A DNA stretch of 64,000 nt. Origin: Tretioscincus oriximinensis. Its lineage: Eukaryota; Chordata; Lepidosauria; Squamata; Gymnophthalmidae. Positions 1 to 12,200 of this stretch are shown here, piece by piece. The position numbers were made by a program, and so were the translations under genes. Under the pieces are notes generated by a model. That model had not been told where the DNA came from, ran no database searches, and saw only the letters and a list, made by a program, of their open reading frames with translations. How positions within the stretch are numbered: the first letter of the stretch is position 1; each line of letters begins with the position of its first letter. The DNA lies in assembly GCA_022410635.1 (NCBI GenBank), contig JAJVDF010000591.1:384731-448730 (forward strand). The letters run 5' to 3'.

Positions 1-176
1 CATGTATCAACTTGCAGTCAGTTGCAATTTCTTGCAGTTCCTGCTTTCGAATAGCTGGTTGGCTAGAGCTACAGGCTAGTGGAAGGTGCTCACCCCTCCC
101 CACGTCCCACACAGGGCTTCGAAACCCCATCTCCCAGACGAGAGATGAATTCCTAAGTGACTGACTTATCCGTGCC
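1..176 (-). repeat. tRNA-derived SINE, family A (partial, cut by the window edge)
   Basis: Reverse copy of the same element as 4221-4526 and 56122-56434. The tRNA-like head (GGTTTCGAAGCC-type B box, read on the minus strand) is at the right end. The tail lies outside the window. Confidence 0.7.
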
Positions 177-182
177 TACATG

Positions 183-265
183 TATACTGCTCAAAACAAT
201 TAAGGGAACACTTAGTGTTACCTTGTTAAGTTAAAGTGTTCCCTTAATTGTTTTGAGCAGTATAT
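183..265. mobile_element. Palindromic mariner-type MITE
   Basis: Arms begin TACTGCTCAAAACAATTAAG and face each other around a short centre. TA repeats flank both ends, as for Tc1/mariner TA target sites. A second copy lies at 53360-53442. Confidence 0.7.
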
Positions 266-3225
266 AACGATGTCACGCTTTAGTTTCTTAGGTGTTTGTT
301 GAAGAAATGTGATGTACCTGGCATATTACAATAACGTAAAGTGGGGTGGATGAAATAAATTCAGCATTGAAAATTTTGTTTTCCTTGCTCAGATGAACGA
401 ACTTCATCCAGTTCTGACTAGTGAAAGTGAGGTTTGAAATGCTAGTGATAATACCTCCATGAGTAGTATTTGAGGCACTGAGTTTTGATGTTCAGTGGGA
501 TGATGTGCCTCATGAAGAGCCCATCTTTCAACAGACATTACCTAGAAATTACTCTCTGGCAAGACCTGAGTGAGGTGTCACTTCTTTGGCTGTGCTGCTG
601 GAATACAAGGGAAGTTGCTTCTTAGAGGTTTCCAACCCTAGAATAGAATCCTACCACTGTGGCTGTAAAGATGCCATGGTTCCCCCATTCCAGCTGCATC
701 TACACTGTCACACAGCAGAGGACCTGAGAAGTTTAACAGAATGAAACATCCTATAAGTGCCCTGGAGTATGCAGTGACCCACCAAGGATCACCCCCAGGG
801 ACTAATTGGTGCTATTGGAGTGAGGCCTCCAAGTAGGCCTATTGATCCTAATGTGATACTGTAACTGTCATGTCATATTGTTTTATTTTTAAAGCCAAAC
901 AAAGGTATCCAAATAATAACACAGAGTTTTTATTTCAGGCTACAGAGTTTTAAAGTGCGGTGAAGCTGATAGGAGAAGCATTTTTTTCACCTAGATCATC
1001 ATTATAAGTATGTTATTACCAGAAGAGGTGGTGATAGCAACCACCTCTGAATTGCTTAAAGTAAAACAAAAATTAATTCAGAGCAGGTATATCAATGTCT
1101 TCTACAGAATGGTATCTTGGCAATATCACCAGGTTAGAGAAAAACATGGTTGCCTCAAAGACCTTTGCAGAGAACTGAGAGCAAGTGAAGGTTTTGTTTG
1201 TTTTGAGAATGCTCAGAAGTAAATGTTAGGTCACGGGACTAGATGGAGTATGATCTAATCCAGCAGTGTTTATTCCATTATATTTAAACAACTGGAATAA
1301 AAAAAACTGTCTTAACTGTCTATTCTGACATATCCATACTTTTATCCATACCTGTATCCAACAATAGCAGAATAAATACTAAGTGATTTCTGGATGCAGC
1401 TTTTGTCTTATTTTAACATTTTCACAGTTTAAATGGCAAAATAAATATATGGAAGTGACCATAAGTTAGTTTTACATTAGCTGTTTGTATACAGTTCTTG
1501 GCTCAGTCTGTAGCATTTTCTTGAAAGAACATTTTGTTGACAAAAAACAAGATCACAGCATATACTTGTTGTGTATTTTTTATTATTATATCTTTAGTAT
1601 ATTATTATTATATATTATTATATTATTATAATATCTTTGTTGTATATTGAGAGTACAATAAACTTATTTTTTAAATCATACAAAATAGGAAAACAAGCTG
1701 CCACTTTTTCTCATTTCTAAGAAGCTTGTTTAATTTATTTTGTCTGCCATTATCTGCTGTCTTCTAAATAATTTCCTAGTTTGTAAATCAGGAGTAATGA
1801 GAAAAGGAACAAATTTTATTTTCTCCTCACACTGCACCTTTAGTTCTGAATCTGCTCTTTGGAGATTATAATAGTTATTTTTAGAAAATCAACTGAAGTC
1901 CTTTAGCTTGTCTTAAGGTGTATTTACTGTGTATGTCAAAATCTAGAACAAAAAGAATGGGTCTAGAATTACTCCTGTTTAAAGCACAAATATACCAGAA
2001 AGTATCATAGGCACTTAACAATTGTATTGTATTTTAGGACTTAAATTATTTCAGTACATAGAAACCACCCAGGCTGACTGGAAATGCCAATAATGCCAAA
2101 TGCTGAACTAACCGCATTCACCCGTGCCCTAACACTAGATAGGAATGAGGAAGTTGGTAGAAACAAAAATACTATGAAAAGTACATTCCCGATCAAAACA
2201 TTTTTGTAGAAATTATTCTAGAACATCTATTTATATCTGAACATGTGACTAAAGTAAAAACCAATTTTTTGCATGATCCATTGGGTGCCCAAAAACCTGA
2301 AGGAAACAAGGATCACATGGCTGTGAGAAACTGCATTTTGTTATTATTTGGGGGAAAGCAGCAAGCCAGACTCTCAGCATTACATGGAACTTACTTTTGT
2401 TTTGCTGTTTTTTTGCTGTTTCAAAAAAGATAAACAGTAATAGTGAATGTACATCAAAGGTTATATTTTCCCATTTTGTTTCAGCTTTTTATACCATTAA
2501 ATATAAACATCTTTGAACATGTTAGTATACTTATAAAACAAGCATAGATGGGGTGCCAGATGTAAACAATAACAAACTGCTAGCTTACTTTCTGACATAA
2601 TTTTTGTTTCCTGTTTTATGGTTTTAAGTTATATTTCTGCCTGCTTTTTTACACCTTTTTCTCATGCAGACAAGTGCTTATTATTGGATGGCCAACAGCT
2701 TTATGAATGTGAAAAAATGAAACAGCTGTTGTGTTGCTGGCGGGTACTGCTGGGAAGTATAGTCTGAGACCAGGCAGTCTCTCCTGCCCAGCCTATGTGA
2801 GGCTCTGTCCTTACACTACAGCTCCCAGTTTGCCCCGCAGCTAGCCCTGGGAGGGAGGAAGCCTCTTTAGCCAATCTGTGACCAGTCCCACTTACATAAA
2901 ACCTTTTTGTTTGCTTACAGAAAGTTGGCTGAAACTTTTCTATACAATAATCATGCTAGCAGTCTGAGCTATTCCATGGTATACAAAGTAGAAGATAGCA
3001 GCTTGAATATTTACAAGAATATAATATGTAATAGCTATTTCCACTCAAGATCTAACGATGTAATTTTGTAGAAGAAGGAAGATATGCTTGATTCTTTTTG
3101 TAGACTGGATTAGGGGATTCCTGATGTCATACAATGTCCTTGCATTATTTTGGATTTAGGAATTAAAGATATAAATGATTTATATTGTTCAAAAGCAACC
3201 AGTTGGGTTGTAACCATTTCCTGAT
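266..3225. other. Intergenic stretch with no gene seen
   Basis: AT-rich DNA without a supported exon. It holds a weak MITE-like piece at 1266-1405 (ends in the GGATGCAGCTTTT motif also found at 20596 and 60562) and a TTA-rich low-complexity run at about 1580-1640. The short open frames at 1010 and 2245 have no recognisable domain. Confidence 0.5.
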
Positions 3226-3482
3226 GGTCTTACAAGGACACAAGAAAGGGCCCTATCTGTGATAGCCCCCAGATTGTGGAATGGTCAACCTTCTGAAGTG
3301 CGACAGGCACCGACACTGTATACATTCAGCTGTATGGTGAAGATGCGCCTGTTCACCTATGGTTGAATAAAAATTTCACTCTTTGAAGACATTGTTCTGT
3401 TTTAACTGTTTTATGGTCTTTTATTGTGATCTGCCCTGAAATCCTTGGACATAGGGCAGAATAAATGTAAGTAAATAAATAA
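3226..3482 (+). mobile_element. L2-type LINE 3' end
   Basis: The translated text resembles the end of L2 reverse transcriptase (WNGQPSEVRQAPTL-like, then VKMRLFTYG) and is followed by the CTGCCCTGAAATCCTTGG...GGGCAGAATAAATG tail common to L2 elements and SINEs that use them. 5'-truncated. Confidence 0.7.
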
Positions 3483-4220
3483 TATATCTATATTACAATA
3501 AATGCTCTGTTGTTGATCTGAAAAAATATCTCTTTGGTTTGTAACTGAAATCTAAGCACACCTTGAAGATCACAAGTTCCCCTTCTCATGTGAGAGTATG
3601 TGTGGAAAACAAAAAAACAATTTATCTTGTAATCAAGAGCACAGTATTAAGCAGTGGACAGGCACCTCTTAAGGATGTGAAAGATTTTTGAAAGATCTAG
3701 CCAACAATGTGTCCCTTTACTTATTCTATCCTTCCTTATATAATGGTCTTGATAGAGTAGGCTGGGTAATTTTAGAAAGTAAACATTTCATCAAAGGACA
3801 GAGATGTTTCCTTGGTCCTTAGGGAGGCAACAATATGTCCCCTTCTCAGAAAGGCCTACTTAGGCCACAAATGTTAGATAACCATTTATTTACATTTATA
3901 CCGTGCCCTATACCCGAAGGTGTATATATCTATACCGTGACCAATATATGACTGATTTGGAAAGTAATGTTTTGGGTCATTCTGTTCAGTTTGGCTCTAA
4001 ATTATAGTTGCTAATGTTATTTATGTAGGAAACAGCACCATGAGGTCAAAAGAACATAGGAAATGTCTTGCTGGGTTGGCCATCAGTTCATGTAGACTAA
4101 CAGCCTGTGCTCATGGTGTCCTGCCTTATTATATAGATGTTAGTGGTCCCAGCAATAGCTCTTTAGAAATCTATGAGACTAGTAATTTTGCCTCCTGAAA
4201 GTATTTTTAAAACATCCCAA

Positions 4221-4526
4221 GCAGCCAGCCAATGGCTCAGTTGCTTAGGAATTCGTCTCTTGTCTGGGAGATCGGGTTTCGAAGCCCTGTGTCGGTCGTG
4301 GGGAAGGGGTGAGCACCTTCCACTAGCCTGTAGCTCTAGCCAACCCAGCTATTCGAAAGCAAGAATTGCAAGAAATTGCAACTGACTGCAAGTAGATACA
4401 TGGGAACCACCATAGCCTGGTGGGGAAGATAGAATGTCAGCCTTTGGGCAAAATACCCTTGTAAGCCGCTTTGAGTCCCTTTGAAAAGGTGAGAAAAGCG
4501 GGGTATAAGAACCAAGTTCTTCTTCT
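4221..4526 (+). repeat. tRNA-derived SINE, family A, full-length copy
   Basis: Head with A-box-like (ATGGCTCAGTTGCTTAGG) and B-box-like (GGGTTTCGAAGCC) pol III promoter motifs, then a body and a 3' end GTAAGCCGCTTTGAGTCCC that finishes in TCT repeats. Six copies lie in the window: 1-176, here, 38277-38538, 47553-47830, 54390-54600 and 56122-56434. Confidence 0.75.
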
Positions 4527-4554
4527 AAAAAGGGGGTATATTAACTCTTTAGAG

Positions 4555-4715
4555 ACAAGTAGGAAAAATTGTTGGTAGCATAAGCTTTCGTAGACTAAGC
4601 CTGCTTCATCACATGCATGGAAATGCTTAGACTAGACTTGCAGAGATAAGGATTCCCTGACAGTTCAATCCATGCATCTGGTTAAGTAGGCTTACTTTAC
4701 CAACTTCTTTGTTAA
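4555..4715. repeat. Remnant of the palindromic CATAAGCTTTCGTAGAC element
   Basis: GGTAGCATAAGCTTTCGTAGAC at 4572 matches the core of the elements at 8072-8271 and 14389-14590. The copy is short and diverged. Confidence 0.45.
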
Positions 4716-4722
4716 TCAGGCC

Positions 4723-4870
4723 CTGTCCCCACTTAGCCTTCTTCTTGGATATATTTCAGAATAGGAATGTGCCTGAATGGGGCCTGCCATGGCCTACACT
4801 GGCATGTGGATGACCAAGCTCTGTACCGTGATGTAACCCAGAATAAGGGTCAGTGGGGACAGGGCCTTTC
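4723..4870. mobile_element. Palindromic MITE, GGCCCTGTCC family
   Basis: Arms GGCCCTGTCCCCACT and AGTGGGGACAGGGCC face each other. The centre holds GGGGCCTGCCATGGCCTACA-type sequence. Related copies: 5065-5237, 13018-13176, 25890-26054, 30459-30641, 32999-34080 (interrupted), 36018-36106 (half) and 63182-63295. Confidence 0.65.
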
Positions 4871-5064
4871 TTTTAAACCCTTTGCTAGAAATTCTGATCC
4901 AGACAAACATGGCTACTTAGTTGAATTATGGTACTTTTGAACCTTGCATTGCTGCCTACTGGCAGGAAAAGAATGAATGATGCAGTGTTTGGAAACTAGA
5001 GTTTATTTTTTCACATAATTTTGGTTTGTGGAGAAACATGGCTAGTTTTACACTCCACTTCAAG

Positions 5065-5237
5065 AGTGTCTTTTCACACTGTGTCTTATTCTTTGCTACA
5101 TCTCTGAATACCATCTGCATGTCATTGTATACTATGGGAAGCCACATTTGGAGCCTGCTTATAGTCTATGCTAGTATGTGGATGGCAGAACCCTTTTCCA
5201 AGATATTGTCCTGAAGAAAGTTCTCCAGTGCGGAAAA
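5065..5237. mobile_element. Diverged GGCCCTGTCC-family MITE
   Basis: The centre (TATAGTCTATGCTAGTATGTGG, ATGGCAG) and the right arm match the family, but the ends are worn. Confidence 0.45.
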
Positions 5238-5437
5238 GGCCGAATATTTCTCTAATTCTGTTCTATNCAGTTCCAATAGGATCCCTGACCTAGGCTCTTG
5301 GTGCATCTCAGTTTGTAATGCAGCTTCAGTCCACTTTGAGAAGTGAGAGGATCCATCAGCAAGATTTATTTGGGCATTCTCTTATGCAGAAAACCCACCT
5401 TCATTTTAGATAACTGGAAAGAAAATTACTACAGTAT

Positions 5438-5706
5438 TCACTTTGTGGCTGTGTTTTTCTATAGTGAAAGTGAACTAAAGCTGGATTAAAAATTGATGTG
5501 GACAGGCCAGGACCTAAAGCCCTTAGAGTTTAAAGAGAACTTTTGCTGTTGTTTCTGGCTACCAATAAATCGTGGTTTCCCCCTGGTTGATTCCCTCAGC
5601 ATCAGCCTATGCAGTTTCCTTGGCAAAAGTAGGTCTCCGTTGCCCACCGCATCACTTTGCGGCTGTGTTTTTCCGTTGTGAAAGTGATCCGAAGCTGAAT
5701 TAAAAC
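5438..5706. repeat. Two diverged 54-bp direct repeats upstream of the promoter
   Basis: Copies at about 5438-5491 and 5652-5706 share CACTTTG(T/C)GGCTGTG...GTGAAAGTGA and AAGCTG(G/A)ATTAAAA. Each copy holds a CACTTT/AAAGTG hairpin. The sequence between them differs from that after the second copy, so this is not a simple 213-base tandem. It could be the ends of one element or two insertions. Confidence 0.5.
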
Positions 5707-6156
5707 TTAAGTGTGTGAAGATTATAATAAATGATCTCAGCCAGGGCCGGGCCAGCAAAGGAGGTGGAGTTTCTTTCGGCGTTGCCACAACCAAACAGGG
5801 TGTCTTCGCGCCCGCCTGCGGCAGTCGTAGCGTCCCTGGCATCAGCAAAAAGCAAACGTCAGGGGGCTGTTTAACAATCGCGGGCGGACGTGTAAAGTGC
5901 TTCAATTGTTCAATCATACACAGACGCGGAGGGTCGCGGTGGTGGCCCAAAAGATCCCCGCCCATCTGCTCCGCGGCCGGCCCGTTTGGGACTCTTGCTT
6001 GGTAGGAAGTAACCTAAAAAGAGACATCTCGGGCTGCAGGGAGACGATCAAATCAGGATCGAGGCTTGCTTCCCCCTCCTCCCCCAGGGAAAAATTACCG
6101 CTTCCCAGCCTCCCTCCGCCTCATTCCCCACCTCCACCGTCTTCGAAGAGAGAGCG

Positions 6157-6246
6157 ATGGCTGATTCCTTGCTCAGAAGGTTAATCACCAACGAAACTTG
6201 TAGGCTCTTGCAAGAGAAACTGGAAAGCTGGTATAAGGATTATCAC
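6157..6246 (+). CDS. SPATA18: SPATA18 coding exon 1
   Basis: This exon encodes residues 1-30, starting [18 protein letters not shown], which matches the conserved MIEAP N terminus. It ends in phase 0 at a GTGAGTAAG donor (6247). It lies inside the CpG-rich promoter block, as expected for a first exon. The transcription start and the 5' UTR length cannot be read from sequence alone. Confidence 0.93.
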
Positions 6247-9200
6247 GTGAGTAAGAATCAGGGTCCTTCTTGAAGCAGCGACGATGCGGCGAGGGCGGGG
6301 GGGTGGATTCATTTTTTCTTCCTAAGCAAGCNCAGCGTCGATTTGGCGAAATGTTGTTTTGCTCCCATGCCAGACTGAGCACAATATTTTCAAAATAAAA
6401 GAGGAGAATGATATTCAGATTTATTTACCTTCAATTGGCAAGGGAGTTTATATAAGGCGGGAGACTCGCGATTCCCACCAAAAAAGCCTTAGAAACGCCA
6501 AGGATTCCCCGGGAAAGCAGGTAACCAAGGACGCTGGTTAAAGGCGCCAGGCGCACGCGCTGCTGTGGTTTCCACGGTGACAGAACGTCGCGGTGCTCTG
6601 GAACTTGTGGAACAGCCAGGGCGCAGCAGTGATTGATTTCCTTCGCTATGGAATGCAGAGGGGCCTAAATCCTTTCGAAAGGATTTGTTAACGCATCCTG
6701 TCCCTTACTGTGGNCTGTGCTGAAGTGGCAAGTGGACACTGGACACTTTAGAACCTTTTCTGGAACAGAATAAAGACTAATGCACTCTGAATCTAGATTT
6801 AGTCTAGTTTATCTTCCTTAAATTGCGAGATTTTTAGGTCATTAAAGGTGCTGCCCTTTCTTGATGACACTGTTGTCCCAGTTGATGCTTTTGCTGTGCT
6901 ATGTAGGCTGACCAGATTACACCCAATTTTGGGGTGCCTCCCGATTTTTGCTGAGGAATTTNTTTTTCAAAAAAGATTTTTTTTCCTCAGCAAAAACCTC
7001 CCTTACGAAGCAAGGCTGCAACGTTTGAGCCTCTTCAGCCTTGAAAGGAGACGTTTGAGGGGTGATCTGATTGAAGTGTACAAAATCATGCATGGGATTG
7101 ACAGGGTGAATAGAGAAAAAAATGTTTTCTCTATCACACAACACAAGGACCAGAGGGCNCTCCTTAAAACTGTTGGGTAGAAAAGTGAGAACAGACAAAG
7201 GAAAGTATTTTTCACCCAGAGGGTCATCGGCCTGTGGAATTTACTTCCTGAAGAGGAGGTGGTAGCTAACAGCTTGGATAGTTTCAAGACAGGACTAGAC
7301 AGGTTTATGGACACTAAAGGTATAAATGGATACTGGATGTCTGGATGTTGACTCTGGGATTGAGCAACAGGCAGGACTCTTGAAATACCATTTGCAGGGA
7401 GTCACGAACAGGAGCAGCATATTTTGCTTTCCTCTGTTCGGACTGCCCAGGTGCATCTGGTGGGCCTCTGTGTGACACAGAATGCTGGATTTGATGGGCT
7501 GCGGCCTGATCCAGTATGGCTCTTCTTATGTTCTTATGGGAGACACCCCAAAACTGGGTTTTCAACCCCCCAAAGGGGGTCATCTGGTCTGCCTATGCTA
7601 TAGAGAAATAAGTATGTGTGTTAGTCTCATTGCAGAATTTCTAGCAAGAGGGTTGTAGAGAGTAACTTGTTCTTTCTAATCTCAAATGTGCTATGCTGTG
7701 AGACATCTTTGCCAGAATAATATGTAATTATATCATATTCAAAACAGGGAAGAATGCAGACGTTTATAGAATGCAGAAATTATGACTTTCAGCTCCACTT
7801 CAGAAGCTTTTGGAAGCTAAAATGCTGATCCTGGTTGGTACTAAGATGGTACTGAGAGTGCCAGCTGCTTTTAGGTCTGCCAAGAAAAGAAAAAAAATCC
7901 TAAAGAGATCAGAGTCAAATCAGCATTTTCTCTCCCAATCACCAGAAGTTTGAGTAAAGCTAGATGACAATATACCTTTACCTTGATGTACTGAGTACCA
8001 AACTACAACTTTGGTTCATTTTTTTTGGAGAATGAATATCGTAAAGCTAGAAAAGAAACAATCTAAATAGACCAGCAAAGGAGCTAGCAGCACTTTGAGA
8101 CTAACTTGAAAAAAGTGGGTGGCATAAGCTTTCATAGACAGGTCTACTTCTTCAGATGCAGTAGACCTGTCTACAAAAGCTTATGCCACCCACTTTTCTC
8201 AAGTTAGTCTCAAAGTGCTGCTAGCTCCTTTGCTGGACTTTTTACTAGACTACCACGGCTATATCTCTGAAATCTAAATAGAATTCATCTTTGTAAGAAT
8301 AATCTGCTGATCAACTGGAGACCGTAGATGTGATATGAACTAGAGATTTTGAAATTGTTTGAAATCAGTTCTTTCATTCCTACTGTAGAATTCCAAATTC
8401 ATGTAATATGGGTCACTTCCTTGGTAGGAAGTGCTGTTCTTTCTTTGGTTCTAAAAATAGTGTGATTATTGNCAAAAGATTAATTGTAGCTAATACTGAA
8501 AATAAATCACCATGCAGAAGTGAATAACTATGATAATGACAACTTTTGAATAATCTAAATGTTTCTGATTTCAGGTTAACTCATGTGATCAGAATCTAAG
8601 CCAATGTTGTGAAATTATAGAACTGAATGCCATGATCCAGGGACAACTCTTTGCTATCTTGAATAAAGCAAGTCAAGAAGGTGAGATTGTTCCATGTGCC
8701 ACATGCATAGGTAGTGGGCACTATAGGGTAGGGATGAAGATTTGGTGAAATCTCTCAAGATGGTTTTGACTTCAAAATCCTATGAGCCAGGATGGGATAT
8801 GGCAAGTGAGATAGAAGTATTCTTAGCATAGAGATGGTTATAACTGCCAACAGGCATTTAATGTATTTTGTTGTTGTNGCAACCCCTACTTGAGGGCCCC
8901 ACTATTAGATGACCCTCCCAGCTAGGGGTGCCACAATATCACCCTGTTGCCCAAGCCAGCACCCACGACTGCTTGGAGCAACACTCATATCCTCAGGCCT
9001 ACACAAGGCCTCTGTGTTTACCTCAATGATGGGGCTTTATTCCAAGCCCCCACCAGTAGCATGCTTATTTAGTGTTGTAACAGAAACAAAAGAAAGAAAG
9101 ATATTTGAATTGAAACAATAACAAGTTTATTGTTTACAAATAAGAAATAGAAAGAAGATAAGAATAATAAAGCTTTGGCTTTTATAAAGTAAGCNTGACT

Positions 9201-12200
9201 NAAGCTCAAACTCCAAGCAAGAGCAACCTTTGTTTCCAGAACTTAAAGGGACANNCACAATGTCTATTTATTTGTTNNAGCCCCAAGTCAANCCTCANCT
9301 TTGACTCTTTCAGGCCACCANACACTTCCANCCCCTCCCTCTGAGGCAGATCANAAGNGGACCCCTCTGTCAACTTGCTACACCACAAGTCTTACTCGAC
9401 AGAAAGACCTCTAGCCCTGGTCAGCTTCCCTTTTATTTGCTGACCCGTCAGCTATTCNAGGCCCCATTGGCTGGCTCCTCCAGCCACGCCCCCTCCCAAA
9501 CAGGGATTCAGGAAGCCACGCCCCTGCCCAGNCCTGCTCTTCCCCCCTCCCTCTAGGATATCTGGTAAGTTTATAAAAGAAATACAAACCTTTAAAATGG
9601 AGAACGCCACAGTTGTATTTTCCTTGTTTTTCTCATTGGTCTAGGTGGACATTATGCAGGTGTGGAAATAATAAAATCACGTCTCCTTCCATGGTTGGGA
9701 ACCTGTTTTTCCAGCCCNACTTCTAGAGGGCAATTTGAATCGAGCGCTTCTCTCTTGAAGGTACAGTATTTCAAACAATAATACTGGAAGATAAAAGCTT
9801 TGAAAAACTTTGATGCAAATCCTTCATTTATAGTTTCATTTCCAAGTGCTTCTTAGATTGTGTGCCAAGAGAGGTTGAAATGATAGAATGGAGAATAATG
9901 TTGTACTTACATATGTGGTGTACCTGTTTATTGATACTGTGTTTTACCACAATGGGTGGTATCTAGACATCCATCTGCAGAAGACATAAATGATTTTTTA
10001 CACATTGACTTAAAGATCAAAAATAAGTAAACAAAGAAACTGGTGACTAACTAAACAAATTAGATAGCTGCAGAAAAGNTTGACTAAAATTTCATTTCAT
10101 ATGAGCATTCATGCTATCCTTTTTTTAAAAAAAGTATACATTTTATATGTTGAAAAAACAATTCATGAACACAATCTTAAGATCAATCTATTTACTTTTT
10201 TGTTCATTGCTCTCTAATTTACAGTTCAAATTCTGTTCTAACTATATGCAAATGACATAAGCTTTTGTTCTGTGTCATGCTTTATATCTTAAATTGTTAT
10301 TGTTAACACTAATGTATTGTTGAAAATAATTTTTAAAGCAAAAATTAGATTAAAAGGCATTTTGAAAAATAATAACAAATATAAGCAATACATAATATAA
10401 AATAATCCAGGATAAAATTCCAATTCAAGCTAAAATAAAGAAAAAGAAAAAAAAGTGTAGGTTCAACGGGGCTGGAAACTTGGGCTTTTTGAGAATCCCA
10501 GGCTGACTTGAAAATTGGGTCAGAGTTTAGAACTGTTGCAGAGTTTGTAATAGGGAGGCCATCCCAATGTTGGCATCTTATTTTGGTGCAGGAGTTACCT
10601 ATCCCAGTGGGTTTAGTTCTGCTTGGACCAGACTACTACTAACTGCAAAAAGAATCTTGCATATGTTGTTAATTACTATGGTTGCCATATGTCATGGATT
10701 TCACAGTGTTGCCTGGGCTGAAAAGATAAACGTTAATGATTTGTGGACTATTGGTGAGAGAGGGTCATAGTTAGGCCTGGCTGGAACAGAGGGTCATGGT
10801 TCAGGTGTGGCTTGTAAACTGTATCCTGGTTTTGGAATTTCAGTTTATGGCAATTCTATTTATTCTTCACTGTAGGAATCACTTGAAAAAGACAGACTGC
10901 TGAAGGAATTGACCTGTATTCGAAACAACGAAATCCAACAGCTGGAGAAAGAGCTGAATACCACTCGTTTAGAGCTCAACCTGGTGCAACAAGAGTATGG
11001 CAACTAACTTTTTCATTAGTCCTTTTTTGTTCTTTTTACTTTTCATTAAGAATCTTACATTTATAGTTTTTGTTTTTGCTATTAATGATTTTATATCTCC
11101 TACAATTTATAAGTTGAATGTCTGGTGAAAGCATTGCTCATCGTATTTATGCTTGCATGTTTCTGATGCAAGCACCGTGTTTGCAAGAGGGAAAATGCAT
11201 TTTGAAGGGATTCTATGGTACTTGAAGAAACTCCATGAGAACTTTCTTTGCTTAGAAAAAGAACAGCTCTAGAAATTTAATGATATAGGCCCTTTTGCCA
11301 CTGGGCCTTAATTCTGGATTATATCCAGGAGTCTGCACTAGCATGTGGAAATGTTTAGGATTCTGCTATATTACGTCTACAACAAGAACTAGCAGGCAGA
11401 TAAAGGACTGAGTTCTAGCTGCTGAAAGTTGTATTTTGTACAAATATATGCTATTCATCAAGAGCATTGCTTATCCACCCTTTTAATTTTTTTTTATTAA
11501 CGTAAAAAAGAAAAACATAACAAGGAAGCAACACAAAGGACAACCACCCCCCAAACAGAAATATACTATGATTTACAATATTAGTCTTTGTTAAGGAACA
11601 TCAGGGTAGATTCTTTTAGTAGTTGATTTGTTGTTGAAAACAGCCCATAGGCAATAAGCTTATTCCATTTAGTCTTCTACTTCAGTTTGAGGTTTATACC
11701 AATTGTTCGTAGCCTCTTTTCCTGTAAGATACCAAATTTCATGAACTCTGTAAGATAATATGTCCATTCACAAAAGTCCATTTCGAGTGGTCCTTCCATC
11801 CTGCTGAGATGGCACTGTCGATTAGATAGCTGTCTTCTGGATGAAGAGTCAGATGTTCCAGTGACTTGAAGAACCATATCTCAGCGATTTACGGAATGTC
11901 TACGTTAGTAATATTTTTAATTTCTCCAATAATTTTTGCACCCAAATGACATGATATATGGGCAGTTAATCCACATATGGGAGTAGATTCCTCTTGTACA
12001 ACATCCTTGCCAGCATAGCGAAGATATTCCAACCATATGTGCTAGCTGGCTTGGTGTCCTACCATCTAGTTAACTTTTTCAATTCTGTTTCTCTTATTCT
12101 ATCATCTCTAATCTTTTGAAATCCCTTAATTCAATGTTGCCATAGAGTTTGTGATTGAGGAAATTCAGATTCCCAATATTCCTTTAGCAGGCTTCTTATA

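Larger units (their letters stand above)
5740..6700 (+). promoter_or_regulatory. CpG-rich promoter region and 5' UTR of SPATA18
   Basis: GC content and CpG frequency rise sharply here against an AT-rich background (for example 5800-5960 and 6540-6600) and surround coding exon 1. No clear TATA box was seen upstream of the ATG, as is usual for CpG-island promoters. A TATATAAGG string at 6448-6456 lies inside intron 1 and is not in a convincing promoter position. Confidence 0.6.

Noticed and set aside
5486..5965. 159-residue open frame on the minus strand upstream of SPATA18
   Set aside because: It lies in the CpG-rich promoter region where stop codons are rare by composition, crosses the direct repeats, and shows no domain.
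6448..6456. TATATAAGG as the SPATA18 TATA box
   Set aside because: It lies 200 bases after the end of coding exon 1, inside intron 1.
6247..6800. p53 response element in intron 1, expected from mammalian biology
   Set aside because: I found no pair of RRRCWWGYYY half-sites; GAACTTGTGG at 6600 has two mismatches and no good partner.
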